64,000 nucleotides of DNA, taken from NCBI RefSeq assembly GCF_003112535.1, contig NZ_BEWA01000005.1:416024-480023 (forward strand), given 5' to 3'. This DNA comes from Streptomyces rishiriensis (GTDB lineage Bacteria > Actinomycetota > Actinomycetes > Streptomycetales > Streptomycetaceae). Position numbers and translations under genes: made by a program. Under the pieces are notes generated by a model. It had not been told where the DNA came from. It was given only the letters and a program-made list of their open reading frames with translations, and made no database searches. Shown piece by piece: positions 7,876 through 15,906 of the stretch (position 1 is the first letter of the stretch; each line of letters begins with the position of its first letter).

Positions 7876-8655
7876 TCAGTACGAGCCCGGCAGCGGATTG
7901 CTGTCGTGCTCCGCCAGCGCCAGCCGGAACCGGCGGAGCTGGTCTCCCGGGTGAGGCGCCGCGAACTCGCGATAGATGCGCTCCCACTCCCGGGCGTGGT
8001 CGGACAGCTCGAACCGCTGCCCCTTGAACACCGGGATCACGCCGCAGTGACAGCCGTCGTGAGCCCGGAAATCTGCCGTCTCCCGCTTGTAGACCGCGCC
8101 GCGAGAGGCCAAGAGTTTGCAGAACGCGCACGCGCCGCGAGCCGCGGATCGCGCCCACGCTGTCGCCTGCCGGTCCTGCCGCACCGCCTCCTGGACGGTG
8201 CCGCGGCCCGTGTCCGTGACCAATTTCTGCGCCACCTGCTCGGCCTTCTTCTCGGCCTGCGCCAGCCGCACATCGATCGGCTCCAACTGCGCTGCCGTCG
8301 TCGCCGGATCCTCCGGGTCACGCGGCCATAGATCCTTCGTCGCCCAGCGCAGCGACGCCTCCGTCTGCTCACCCGGTGGCGGATCAGCGACCGGCACCGT
8401 AAACGGGCCCGGAACGCCGGCCGCCTCCCGCTGGGCGTCGTAGAAATCCGCCGCCAGCGCTGACGACGTCCGCGAGTACTGGGCGATGACCGTGTCCATC
8501 GCCGTAATCCAGTCCGGGACCGATTCCCGCAACCTGGACGGCAGGATCAGACGCCGCAGACCTCGCACCTCCCGGATCAGGATGCGGGTCAGCCCGATGC
8601 GCGCCGCGCGATACCGGTCGGCGTCGCCGCCGCTATCCGAGACCGCTGCCGCCAC
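7876..8655 (-). CDS. MuF-like minor head protein
   Basis: 259 residues, mostly helical at the N terminus. A C-terminal Cys/His block has CAFCKLLASRGAVY and then FRAHDGCHCGVIPVF, a signature of MuF/VG15-like minor capsid proteins of actinophages. These are made after the portal, enter the procapsid in a few copies and may be ejected with DNA. The gene overlaps the portal gene by 23 bases. Confidence 0.8.
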   Translation of the reverse strand: MAAAVSDSGGDADRYRAARIGLTRILIREVRGLRRLILPSRLRESVPDWITAMDTVIAQYSRTSSALAADFYDAQREAAGVPGPFTVPVADPPPGEQTEASLRWATKDLWPRDPEDPATTAAQLEPIDVRLAQAEKKAEQVAQKLVTDTGRGTVQEAVRQDRQATAWARSAARGACAFCKLLASRGAVYKRETADFRAHDGCHCGVIPVFKGQRFELSDHAREWERIYREFAAPHPGDQLRRFRLALAEHDSNPLPGSY

Positions 8656-10087
8656 CGGTCACCTCCGCCACAGCGGGCACCGCCTGCGTCGCGCCCAGCG
8701 CGGCCAACCGATCCATCAACTGGCCGCCGGACGCGGCTGCCGCGCTACGGCGCCGCTCGGCGGCCACCCGGCGTCGCTGATCCTCCGACAGCCCCGCCAT
8801 CTCCAGGACGACATCGCCGTCGGCCGGCAGGATGCCCGCCTGGACCATCTTCACCGCGGCGTCGGTCTGCGCGGCGATCGTCGGCGTGGCCGGGTTGCGG
8901 AACACGCACTCGATGCGCCGCTCCTTCGGCGGCGGCTCACCGTCGCGGAACCACAGAGCGAGCCGCATCGCGTCCCGGTGCGTCGCCGAGAAGCGGCGGA
9001 CGCGCCGCTCGGCCTTCTTCACCAGCGCGCCCTCAGCGGAGCGGATCGCGTCCGCACTGGCCGGGTTGTCGCTGGTGTAGCCGAGCATGTGGGGCGGCAC
9101 CGACAACTGCGACGACATGATCCGCGCGTACAAGTCGATGATCTTCGTCATCCCGGACGGGTCGTGCGCGGCGAAGGCACCCACCGTCGGCACCTGGCCA
9201 TCCTCATCCCGCTCCAGCGCCAGAACGCGACCGATGTACGTCTCCCACGCCGACTTGGCGTTGCCCTCCGCGTCCTGGAACGCGGACTCGGAGGCGCCGA
9301 GAATGTAGCGCTGCGGCGCGCCGAAGAACTCCGCCTGCACCTCGATGCCCATCAGCCGCCGGCACGCCGCATCCGTGATGCTCATGACCTCGGGCGTGAT
9401 CTCCGACCGGCCGACACGGTCCGCCGTGCGCTGCCGGTTCGCCATCCGCAGCACCGGCGGCATCCCCAGATTGTGAACGTCCCGGTCGATGACCTCCCAG
9501 CCGCCGTCGACCTCCACCGCGAACACCGTCTGATCCGGCAGATACAGCGTCGCCAGCCGGTCCTCCGGCGCCAGCCCGTAATCCAGGCGGTCGCCCTGGC
9601 ACTCCCGCAGCGCCGACGTCGCCATCCGCAGCCGGGCATCCCAGAACAGGGTCATGTCCAGCGGCGACTCGAACGTCACCAGCGGCGGGTCATCGCCCTC
9701 GCCGGAGCCCACCGAGACGTACTCGCGCCCGTAGGTCAGGGCGTCGAGGTGTGCCAGGCTGGCCTCGTCGAACCAGTCGTTGGCCTCGGCGATCTCCGTC
9801 AGCGCGGTGGCGTCAGAGCCGTCCGCCCAGCGGAACGCCTCCAGATCCAGACGCTGCTCCAGCGCCTCCACGCCGATCCGCGGCCAGCCGATCACCGTGT
9901 GCAGGCCCTTGAGCTGCGGCGGAATGCTGATGCCGAGATCCCGGACGATCTGCTCGCCGTTGAAGTAGGCGTCCAGAAGCTCCAGCTTGAACCGCTGCGT
10001 CAGCAGATCCGACCGCAGTGCCGTCAGCAGCTGCACCTCGTCGTCCGACAACGTCAACAGAGGCAGCTCGGGAATGGTCATGCTCAC
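8633..10087 (-). CDS. Portal protein
   Basis: 484 residues if the GTG at 10087 is used; that GTG forms a GTGA overlap with the terminase stop. An ATG two codons later (10081, MTIPELPLLTLSDDEVQLL) is the alternative. The product has typical SPP1/HK97-type portal segments: an N-terminal helical region, DAYFNGEQIVRDLGISIPP, a beta-rich wing, and the C-terminal LSVPPHMLGYTSDNPASADA with AIRSAEGALVKKAERR. It forms the dodecameric DNA channel at one capsid vertex. Confidence 0.9.
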   Translation of the reverse strand: MSMTIPELPLLTLSDDEVQLLTALRSDLLTQRFKLELLDAYFNGEQIVRDLGISIPPQLKGLHTVIGWPRIGVEALEQRLDLEAFRWADGSDATALTEIAEANDWFDEASLAHLDALTYGREYVSVGSGEGDDPPLVTFESPLDMTLFWDARLRMATSALRECQGDRLDYGLAPEDRLATLYLPDQTVFAVEVDGGWEVIDRDVHNLGMPPVLRMANRQRTADRVGRSEITPEVMSITDAACRRLMGIEVQAEFFGAPQRYILGASESAFQDAEGNAKSAWETYIGRVLALERDEDGQVPTVGAFAAHDPSGMTKIIDLYARIMSSQLSVPPHMLGYTSDNPASADAIRSAEGALVKKAERRVRRFSATHRDAMRLALWFRDGEPPPKERRIECVFRNPATPTIAAQTDAAVKMVQAGILPADGDVVLEMAGLSEDQRRRVAAERRRSAAAASGGQLMDRLAALGATQAVPAVAEVTGGGSGLG

Positions 10088-11823
10088 CGGAGGACCACCA
10101 CCCTTCCCTTGCCGCGGACCGTCGACCGCTTCACCCACGCCGGAGAGTTCATGACCATGCGGCGCAGCATCCGCGCCCCGATCGCGCACACCGCCAAGTC
10201 GACTTTCCGGGCCGACTCACGATGCTCCTTGCCGATCGTGTAGCCCCAGGCGTTCGTGCGACGCCGGGCGTTCGCCACGTGCTGCCGCAGCAGCTTGTGG
10301 CCGTCGTGCGTGAGCTGCCGCTCCAGTACGTCCCGGTAGAAGCGGTCCACGGCCTCCGTGAACGTCTGCTGGCGGCGCCGGTCACGCATGTCCCACATCA
10401 CCGCGTGCTGCCCGTGACCCGAGCTCACAGCCTTGAGCTTCAGCCGCTTGCCGTAGCGCTGGGCCCACGCGTCGATGTAGCCGTCCCAGTAGCGCTCGCC
10501 GTCCGCGTCATCGTGGCCGGCGCCCGGGTCGGCGAAGAACGCCAGCGGCTTGTACAGCGCGAACACGCGCTCCACGACGCCGTCGACTTCCTCGCGCGGC
10601 ACCCGCCACGGCGTGCCCTCGGGCCAGTTCGCCGGCTTCTGCCACACCCCGAGCGTCTTCACGAACCCGTCCGAGAGGCGGCAGCCCACCAGGCCCGTCG
10701 CGTCGTCGGACTTCGAGCCGTCGAAGAACAGCACCAGCTCGTCGCCGTCGGCCAAGTCGATGCCCTGATGGCAGGCGTCCCACTCATAGGGGGCCAGGAA
10801 AGCATCCTCGGCGGCCACGATCTGGTTGAACCAGAACCGGCGGCTACGGCTGGGGGGGTTGCGCACGTCGAGGATCGACGCCTTCAGCCGCTCGATGTCC
10901 AGCCACGTCGAATCCCCGCGCACGGCGCGCAGCGTCGGCTCGATCCACTCCTCGACCAGCTTCGCCTCGGCCGGAGCCTCCAGGCTGTCGTAGAACAAGC
11001 CCGTGTCGGCCGCCCGGCCGGCCGCCGCCGACTCGAACGCCTCCCGCGTCCGCTCCGCCACCGAGTCCTCGCCGGGCTCGAAGGCGTTCGTGTTCGCCAG
11101 CGTCCGGGCCTGCCCGTCAGCCGACTTGGTGGCGTTCCGCTCGATGACGGCTGCCATCTCGTGGCCCTGGTTCGACTCCACCCAGTGGTGGGTCTCCCCC
11201 AGGTTGACGGCTGTCGGCCGCCCGCCTTCGAGAGCGCGCGGCGACGAGGTGACGGCCTCGATGCGGGCCCGACCCTTGTCGGCGTAGATGATCTCCTTGC
11301 CGAGGTCGATGCGGAACTCCTCGATCGCCCGCTTCGACAGGATCGACGGGAACAGCGTCATCGTGTTCCGCGTCTGGTCCTGCGATACCGCGGCGATCTG
11401 CACCCACGCCGCTGGATGCTGCGCCCCGAGGGGCTGGCCGGCCGGGACGCCCCAGGGGTTACCGTCGTCGGCGACTCCGAAGAAGCGGCACGGGCCGACG
11501 AACTCGAACGCCGACCACGTCGCGATCAACGGATCCTTGCCCCAGCCCTTCAAGCGCTGGATCACGCCGTCCCGCCACAGGAACCGGTTCGTCGCCGGGT
11601 CCATCGCGTACCACCACAGCGTCAGCCGAGCCTGCTCCGGGGTGTACTGCCACGGCTTACCGGCGTAGTGCTGCAGATACGTCGCCGTCCACGCCAGGCA
11701 CTGCCAGCCGAGGGTGTACTCCGGCAGAACGAACCGGCCGTCCGGGCCGCGCTTCCACGTCGGCCCGATCGTGAACGGCTCGATGACGGCGGGGACTTCT
11801 TCGTCAGCCACCCGCGAGGTCAC
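10084..11823 (-). CDS. Terminase large subunit
   Basis: 579 residues. The N-terminal ATPase domain has a deviant Walker A (LKGWGKD, residues 91-97) and a Walker B-like LGETHHW (208-214) with the catalytic Glu. The C-terminal nuclease domain starts near FFDGS (366-370). The protein cuts concatemeric DNA and drives it into the procapsid through the portal. The start overlaps the small subunit gene by 20 bases and the stop overlaps the portal start. Confidence 0.93.
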   Translation of the reverse strand: MTSRVADEEVPAVIEPFTIGPTWKRGPDGRFVLPEYTLGWQCLAWTATYLQHYAGKPWQYTPEQARLTLWWYAMDPATNRFLWRDGVIQRLKGWGKDPLIATWSAFEFVGPCRFFGVADDGNPWGVPAGQPLGAQHPAAWVQIAAVSQDQTRNTMTLFPSILSKRAIEEFRIDLGKEIIYADKGRARIEAVTSSPRALEGGRPTAVNLGETHHWVESNQGHEMAAVIERNATKSADGQARTLANTNAFEPGEDSVAERTREAFESAAAGRAADTGLFYDSLEAPAEAKLVEEWIEPTLRAVRGDSTWLDIERLKASILDVRNPPSRSRRFWFNQIVAAEDAFLAPYEWDACHQGIDLADGDELVLFFDGSKSDDATGLVGCRLSDGFVKTLGVWQKPANWPEGTPWRVPREEVDGVVERVFALYKPLAFFADPGAGHDDADGERYWDGYIDAWAQRYGKRLKLKAVSSGHGQHAVMWDMRDRRRQQTFTEAVDRFYRDVLERQLTHDGHKLLRQHVANARRRTNAWGYTIGKEHRESARKVDLAVCAIGARMLRRMVMNSPAWVKRSTVRGKGRVVVLR

Positions 11824-12238
11824 GGTAGGCGTCCAGCGGCCTCACCGAAGCAAGCTGCGGACTGGACGGCTTGCGCTCGAGCTCGATCCGCGCCCGGCGC
11901 CGGTCCCCCTCGGTGGTGAGGAGGCGGGCCATGACGCTGTCGAGGGCGCTGACGTACTGGCCGTTCGGCGGCCGGTCCGAGGACAGGCCCCGGGACATCA
12001 GCTCCGCCGCGTACCGGGCCATCGCCCAGTCCGACGGCTGATAGAAGACGGCCTGGCCGGACTCCTGCAGCGACAGGTACCAGTCGGCGGCGATCGGATG
12101 CCACAGCGGATCAGGCTCGGGCAGGTCCGGCAGGTCAGTCGGCGGGCCGGCCGGGGCCTGGGTCAGCTTCGGCCCGTCGTCCTTGTTGCGGCGCCGGCGC
12201 TCCTCGCTGCGCTTCGGGATAGGTCCGTGTGCGCCCAT
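11804..12238 (-). CDS. Terminase small subunit
   Basis: 144 residues from ATG 12238 (MGAHGPIPKRSEERRRRN), chosen because GGAGGT lies five bases upstream. A GTG/ATG nine codons earlier is possible. The basic N terminus with GPIPKRSEERRRRNK and the helical remainder (LWHPIAADWYLSLQESGQ, YAAELMSRGL) are typical of P27-like small terminases of actinophages. It should bind the packaging site, which in cos phages commonly lies just upstream of this gene. Confidence 0.85.
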   Translation of the reverse strand: MGAHGPIPKRSEERRRRNKDDGPKLTQAPAGPPTDLPDLPEPDPLWHPIAADWYLSLQESGQAVFYQPSDWAMARYAAELMSRGLSSDRPPNGQYVSALDSVMARLLTTEGDRRRARIELERKPSSPQLASVRPLDAYRDLAGG

Positions 12239-12469
12239 GTCGACCTCCAGGGTCAGGCGCGCCACCAGGGCGCGGGGGGCAGGTGAGATGCGCCGGCCGG
12301 GCCCGCCACCAGGGCGGACCTTGATCGCGCGGCGCGTTATTGCAGGCCGGAGGCCTAGGGAACCCGTACAGATTTTCAGGTGCTATACGGTCCCGATCCC
12401 AAAAAGATCATGATCAAGGTAACCCCCCCAGGTGATCATGGTCATGATGATCATGGATTTCCTGATCAT
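12239..12469. other. Non-coding stretch with five TGATCA palindromes (candidate packaging or operator region)
   Basis: About 230 bases without a convincing gene. It is locally A/T-richer than its surroundings. TGATCA occurs at 12411, 12433, 12448 and 12463, with a fifth copy just beyond at 12477 inside the neighbouring small gene. Spacings are 22, 15, 15 and 14 bases. An iteron-like set between the small terminase and an HNH-containing operon suggests a cos/terminase-binding region, but a late-gene operator is equally possible. Confidence 0.5.
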
Positions 12470-12649
12470 CTAACCTTGATCAACCTGAGCTTCGTGGGTC
12501 CAAGCGTGAGCCCACAGCTCGGTCAGGTCGGGTTCGAGGCTGATCGTCTGCTGGTGATCGCTCACGCGTGCAAGCTCAGCTCGCACCGCGATCGGTACGA
12601 CGACGTCGCACTCGGGACACTGGACGTGCAGCGTGCAGGTGCCTGCCAT
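12470..12649 (-). CDS. 59-residue CxxC protein
   Basis: The frame starts at ATG 12649 (MAGTCTLHVQCPECDVVVPI) with AGGAGG six bases upstream and ends in TAG at 12470. Cysteines at positions 5, 11 and 14 suggest a small metal-binding or redox knuckle; the rest is acidic and helical (LEPDLTELWAHAW). The ribosome site is among the best in the region and the gene follows the operon orientation, so it is likely real. I do not recognise a family. Confidence 0.7.
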   Translation of the reverse strand: MAGTCTLHVQCPECDVVVPIAVRAELARVSDHQQTISLEPDLTELWAHAWTHEAQVDQG

Positions 12650-12679
12650 GCCTGCCTCCTGGGTGCCGCGTCCGGCTGC

Positions 12680-12934
12680 CTACCTGCTCCGCCTGCCCAC
12701 GTTGGCCCTGCTGCCCGTGCCCACCCCGGTGTTGCGGATGTGGAGGAGCTGGCAGTAGCCCTTGGCCCTGGCTCCCATGTACTTGTGCAGCTGGCGTGTA
12801 CACCTGGTCCAGTCGCCTGGCGTGTTCCACCTGATCTTGGCTCCGCCGGCTCCGGTACTCCAGTACCTGCGCAGCGTTGCGGCGTTGCCTCGCTGGCTGC
12901 GGCTTCCTCGTCCTCGTGCTGCCACAGTGATCAC
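12680..12934 (-). CDS. Conserved small basic phage protein
   Basis: 84 residues from GTG 12934, which overlaps the preceding stop as GTGA. It is very basic. The core YWSTGAGGAKIRWNTPGDW followed by CTRQLHKYMGARAKGYCQL resembles small proteins I recall near the terminase genes of Streptomyces and related actinophages. Function is unknown. Nucleic-acid binding is plausible from the charge. Confidence 0.7.
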   Translation of the reverse strand: MITVAARGRGSRSQRGNAATLRRYWSTGAGGAKIRWNTPGDWTRCTRQLHKYMGARAKGYCQLLHIRNTGVGTGSRANVGRRSR

Positions 12935-13140
12935 CCTTCCTGCGGCGCGGGCTCCTGGGTGTCGTCTACCCGCTGGATGGACGCCCCTTGCCCGCAGGGG
13001 ATGGCCACGCATACGCCGTCCGCATCGGAGAGGATCGCCCAGCCTGCCTCGAAGTGGAGGGCGAGGGCTGAGTCTTCGATGAGGACGTCGTCCCGCTTCT
13101 GATCGCGGGGGTGGACGATGAGGTAGGCGGGCACGGTCAC
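12931..13140 (-). CDS. Small hypothetical protein (69 aa)
   Basis: Starts at GTG 13140 in a GTGA overlap with the HNH gene stop and ends in a GTGA overlap with the next gene. The product begins VTVPAYLIVHPRDQKRDD and contains SALALHFEAGWAILSDADGV, suggesting a small beta-rich domain. No family recognised. The two coupling overlaps are the main support. Confidence 0.6.
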   Translation of the reverse strand: MTVPAYLIVHPRDQKRDDVLIEDSALALHFEAGWAILSDADGVCVAIPCGQGASIQRVDDTQEPAPQEG

Positions 13141-13430
13141 CTCAGTCCGGGGTGCTGTTCGGGCGGCCGGGCCCGTCCGGGCCGGGGGTTGGCGCGCCGG
13201 GCGTCGTTCCCTTCCCGGCTGCTCTTCTGGTCGTGGCAGGGGCCGCACACGCCTTGCAGCCTGTCGTCCACATGAGCGTCGGTCTTGGCTTCGATGTGGT
13301 CGCAGTGCGTCGACGGCCGCACCCCGCAGACCTTGCAGACCGGATCACGGGCGAGGATCCGGGCCCGGATCTGCCGCCAGTTCGATGGCAGCCGGGCCTT
13401 GCGATCCGAGCCCTGCCAGCCGCCGCTCAC
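13137..13430 (-). CDS. HNH endonuclease
   Basis: 97 residues from GTG 13430 (VSGGWQGSDRKARLPSNW), in a GTGA overlap with the epimerase gene. The HNH core is clear: two zinc-binding CxxC pairs (CKVC, CGPC) flank CDHIEAKTDAHVDD, with the final H-x-x-K in CHDQKSSREG. Small HNH proteins beside terminases act with the terminase in cos cleavage in many phages. Here it lies about 900 bases upstream of the small terminase. Confidence 0.85.
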   Translation of the reverse strand: MSGGWQGSDRKARLPSNWRQIRARILARDPVCKVCGVRPSTHCDHIEAKTDAHVDDRLQGVCGPCHDQKSSREGNDARRANPRPGRARPPEQHPGLR

Positions 13431-14308
13431 GACGCGAGAGCCCGCCTGACGCCCTCTTCGAGGGTGACCTGTGGAGCGTAGAAGCCGAGCATCCGTCCCG
13501 GGTCGCACACCCGGTGGTGTACGCCGCGGGGCGCGTCGGTGCGGTGCTTGAGCTGAGGCCGGTATCCGGCTCCGGCGCAGACGATGCGGGCGAGGTCGTC
13601 GAACGAGGTGGCCCTGCCCCAGCCGAGGTTGACCGGGCCGGTCACGTCAGCGTCCAGGCCGGCCAGGACCGCGCCGACGAGGTCGTCGATGTGGATCCAG
13701 TCCCGCGTGGAGTCGCCGCTCCCCCATATCTCGAAGGGGTCGTCGCGCCGCTTGGCCCGGGCGACGAACGCCGGGAACGGGTACGCCTCGTCCTGGTCCT
13801 CGCCGTATCCGGAGAACGGCCGCGGGATCAGGATCCGGCAGCCCTCAGCGGCCGCATAGGCGGCGAGCTTCTCCCCCGTCAGCTTGGCCCAGCCGTAGGT
13901 GGCGTCGGGCTCTTCCGGGAACCGGGGGTCGATGTCCTCTTCGTACAGCTTGCGCACGTCGCCGGGCTGCTGGAGGGCGACCGGGTAGGCAGCGGAGCTG
14001 GAGAAGTACACGGCTCGCGGGGTGCCAGTGCGGACCAGCCAGCGCATGTACCAGGCGTCGAGTGCCAGGTTGGTGGCGACGCCGAGCGGGGATCCGTCGA
14101 TGCTGGCCCGACCGCCGACGATGGCCGCGCAGTGGATCGCGAGGTCGTAGCGGGTGTCATCGGTGCGGAAGAAGTCGAGGGCATCGCCTTGCCGGACGAA
14201 CACCGTCCCCGCTAGGTCGAGCCCGAGGACGTCGTCGCCCCGGTCGAGGAGTGCACGGTGCAGGTGGCGGCCGACGAAGCCGGACGCGCCCGTGAGGAGG
14301 ACGCGCAT
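13427..14308 (-). CDS. NAD-dependent sugar epimerase/dehydratase
   Basis: 293 residues from ATG 14308, sharing one base with the previous stop (TGATG). An extended SDR fold is shown by the N-terminal MRVLLTGASGFVGRHL, the Ser of SSSAAY and the catalytic Tyr-x3-Lys in YGWAK. STRDWIHIDDLV is typical of GDP-fucose synthase or UDP-sugar epimerase relatives. It would convert a nucleotide sugar for use by the neighbouring transferase(s). The substrate cannot be read from the sequence. Confidence 0.85.
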   Translation of the reverse strand: MRVLLTGASGFVGRHLHRALLDRGDDVLGLDLAGTVFVRQGDALDFFRTDDTRYDLAIHCAAIVGGRASIDGSPLGVATNLALDAWYMRWLVRTGTPRAVYFSSSAAYPVALQQPGDVRKLYEEDIDPRFPEEPDATYGWAKLTGEKLAAYAAAEGCRILIPRPFSGYGEDQDEAYPFPAFVARAKRRDDPFEIWGSGDSTRDWIHIDDLVGAVLAGLDADVTGPVNLGWGRATSFDDLARIVCAGAGYRPQLKHRTDAPRGVHHRVCDPGRMLGFYAPQVTLEEGVRRALAS

Positions 14309-14907
14309 CAGCTGCTCGCCTTCACGGCCCGGTAGACGCCCCACGGCAGCCCGCTGTCGACGGGCTCCAGGCCGATCCGCTTGCAGGCTTCGGTCTGCTG
14401 CTCGGCGGACCAGGTGGTGACGCCGATCCAGCTGGCCGCTTCGGCCGGCCGGTCGGAGACGGGCCAGTCGAGGACGAGGATCCCGCCGAGCTTGGTCGCG
14501 GCCCGCAGCTTGCCGACGATCGTGAGGCAGTCGTCGTAGCTGTGGTGGATGAGGACGGCCAGGCTGTACACGGCGTCCATGCGGCGCCGGCCCAGGTGAG
14601 CGGCGAGCCCGTCGGCTGCGGCGTGCACGGTGGTCATGGCCGGGGCGCAGTCGGCAAGCCGGTCGAGCATCCGCTGAGACGCGTCGACGGCGGTCACCTC
14701 GTAGCCGAGATCGGCCATGGGGATGGCGACGCGCCCGTCACCGCACCCGAAGTCGATCAGCTTCGCCCCGGCGGGAATGACAGCCGCCAGCAGCTTGGCC
14801 TGTGCTTCGCCGGACGCCCAGTAGGCCTCTTCGGAGACGCTGCGGGTGGGGTGGATGGCGTCGGGGTCGGCCTGGTCCCAGGCTGAGATGACGTCGTCGG
14901 CGCTCAT
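14308..14907 (-). CDS. SAM-dependent methyltransferase
   Basis: 199 residues from ATG 14907 (MSADDVISAWDQADPDA), in an ATGA overlap with the upstream gene. Class I motif I is clear (LIDFGCGDGRVAIPMADLG), followed by VTAVDASQRMLD (motif II acidic residue) and a post-motif LGGILVLDWP. It lies between a glycosyltransferase-like gene and a sugar epimerase, so O- or C-methylation of a sugar is a reasonable guess; protein or small-molecule methylation cannot be excluded. Confidence 0.85.
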   Translation of the reverse strand: MSADDVISAWDQADPDAIHPTRSVSEEAYWASGEAQAKLLAAVIPAGAKLIDFGCGDGRVAIPMADLGYEVTAVDASQRMLDRLADCAPAMTTVHAAADGLAAHLGRRRMDAVYSLAVLIHHSYDDCLTIVGKLRAATKLGGILVLDWPVSDRPAEAASWIGVTTWSAEQQTEACKRIGLEPVDSGLPWGVYRAVKASS

Positions 14908-15602
14908 GCCACCTCCTCCACCAGGGCTCGCAGCTTGGCGAGGTCGGCTTCGAGACCGCCTTCGTCGCGGTAGGCGTAGTAGGCGGTGGCGTCGGCCGTG
15001 GCCTGCTCGGAGCTGTTGCACTCCTGATAGCCGGCGTCCATGGCGGCTTTGCCGTTCGCCGGGTGCATGTGCTCGATGACCACGTCGCCGAGGTAGGTGA
15101 TCCGCTCCATACCGCGGCCCCAGTCGAGCCAGACCAGGTCGAGGCAGAGGTGCACGAGGGACGGCGGCGCCATGTAGCCGAGGGTCTGCACGATGTCGCT
15201 CGTCATGGCGGCCGCGGTGGGCATCTGCTCGCCCATGAGGAGGTCGTTGCCGTAGACGACGCCGGGCCCGCCGGAGAGGCAGACGCGGAAGCGCTCGTCC
15301 CAGCCGGCCGTGCGGGGCCGGTGGTCGTCTCCCATGAAGGCGAGGAACCGATAGCAGGCAGCCATGGCGACGGCGGCCTCGTTGAGCGTGCCGCACAGTC
15401 GGAGCCGCGGCCCGGTCACCCAGTGGATCCCCGGCTGGTTGATCTGCTCCATGTGCTCGCGGTAGCCGGCGAGCATCGGGTCGTCGTCGTCGACGGCGAA
15501 CAGGAGGTCGGCGGTGGCTCCGGTGTTCCGCCAGCAGTCGAGGATGGCGGGGACGCTGTCGGGCCGTCCGCGGGTCGGGATGATGACGAGGAGATCGTCC
15601 AT
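14904..15602 (-). CDS. GT-A (family 2-like) glycosyltransferase
   Basis: 232 residues. The N terminus LLVIIPTRGRPDSVPAILDC and the acidic cluster FAVDDDDPML look like the nucleotide-binding half of a GT-A fold. A second acidic motif, FLAFMGDDHRPRTAGWDER, matches the metal-binding position. The C-terminal half is divergent. With the methyltransferase and epimerase downstream it forms a four-base-overlap operon likely to build and attach a sugar to a virion or host component. Confidence 0.75.
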   Translation of the reverse strand: MDDLLVIIPTRGRPDSVPAILDCWRNTGATADLLFAVDDDDPMLAGYREHMEQINQPGIHWVTGPRLRLCGTLNEAAVAMAACYRFLAFMGDDHRPRTAGWDERFRVCLSGGPGVVYGNDLLMGEQMPTAAAMTSDIVQTLGYMAPPSLVHLCLDLVWLDWGRGMERITYLGDVVIEHMHPANGKAAMDAGYQECNSSEQATADATAYYAYRDEGGLEADLAKLRALVEEVA

Positions 15603-15615
15603 GGCGCGGGCTCTC

Positions 15616-15906
15616 CTAGGTGATTCTCAACGTGCCGGCTTGGCGGGTGATGTTCTCGGCTCCGGGCGGGTCGACGGCGATCCACACCCGGTAGGTGCCG
15701 CGGGTGAGGGCGAGCGCTCCGCCGTCGGGCCCGACGAGCAACCGGGCTTCGCCGTCGGCCCATTCGGCGTCGTGCCACTCGGCGTCGGTCGGGTTGTCGG
15801 CGTGGAGCACGATGGCGATCTGTACGGGCGCGCCGGTGAGGTCGACCCCGGCCGGGGCGGTGACGGGGATGTGCAGGTACTCCGTCGAGGAGGCGGGGAT
15901 CAGCAC
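15616..15906 (-). CDS. Small structural-type hypothetical protein
   Basis: 96 residues from GTG 15906 with GGAGGTGG upstream (VLIPASSTEYLHIPVTAPAG). The strand-rich pattern ending TYRVWIAVDPPGAENITRQA suggests an Ig-like or jelly-roll virion accessory domain. It overlaps the end of the repeat-rich fibre gene by 7 bases. No family name assigned. Confidence 0.65.
   Translation of the reverse strand: MLIPASSTEYLHIPVTAPAGVDLTGAPVQIAIVLHADNPTDAEWHDAEWADGEARLLVGPDGGALALTRGTYRVWIAVDPPGAENITRQAGTLRIT

Noticed and set aside
5870..7954. 694-codon plus-strand frame opposite the capsid and scaffold genes
   Set aside because: Antisense to the major capsid, glycosyltransferase and scaffold genes; composition is Arg/Gly/Pro-rich without any domain.
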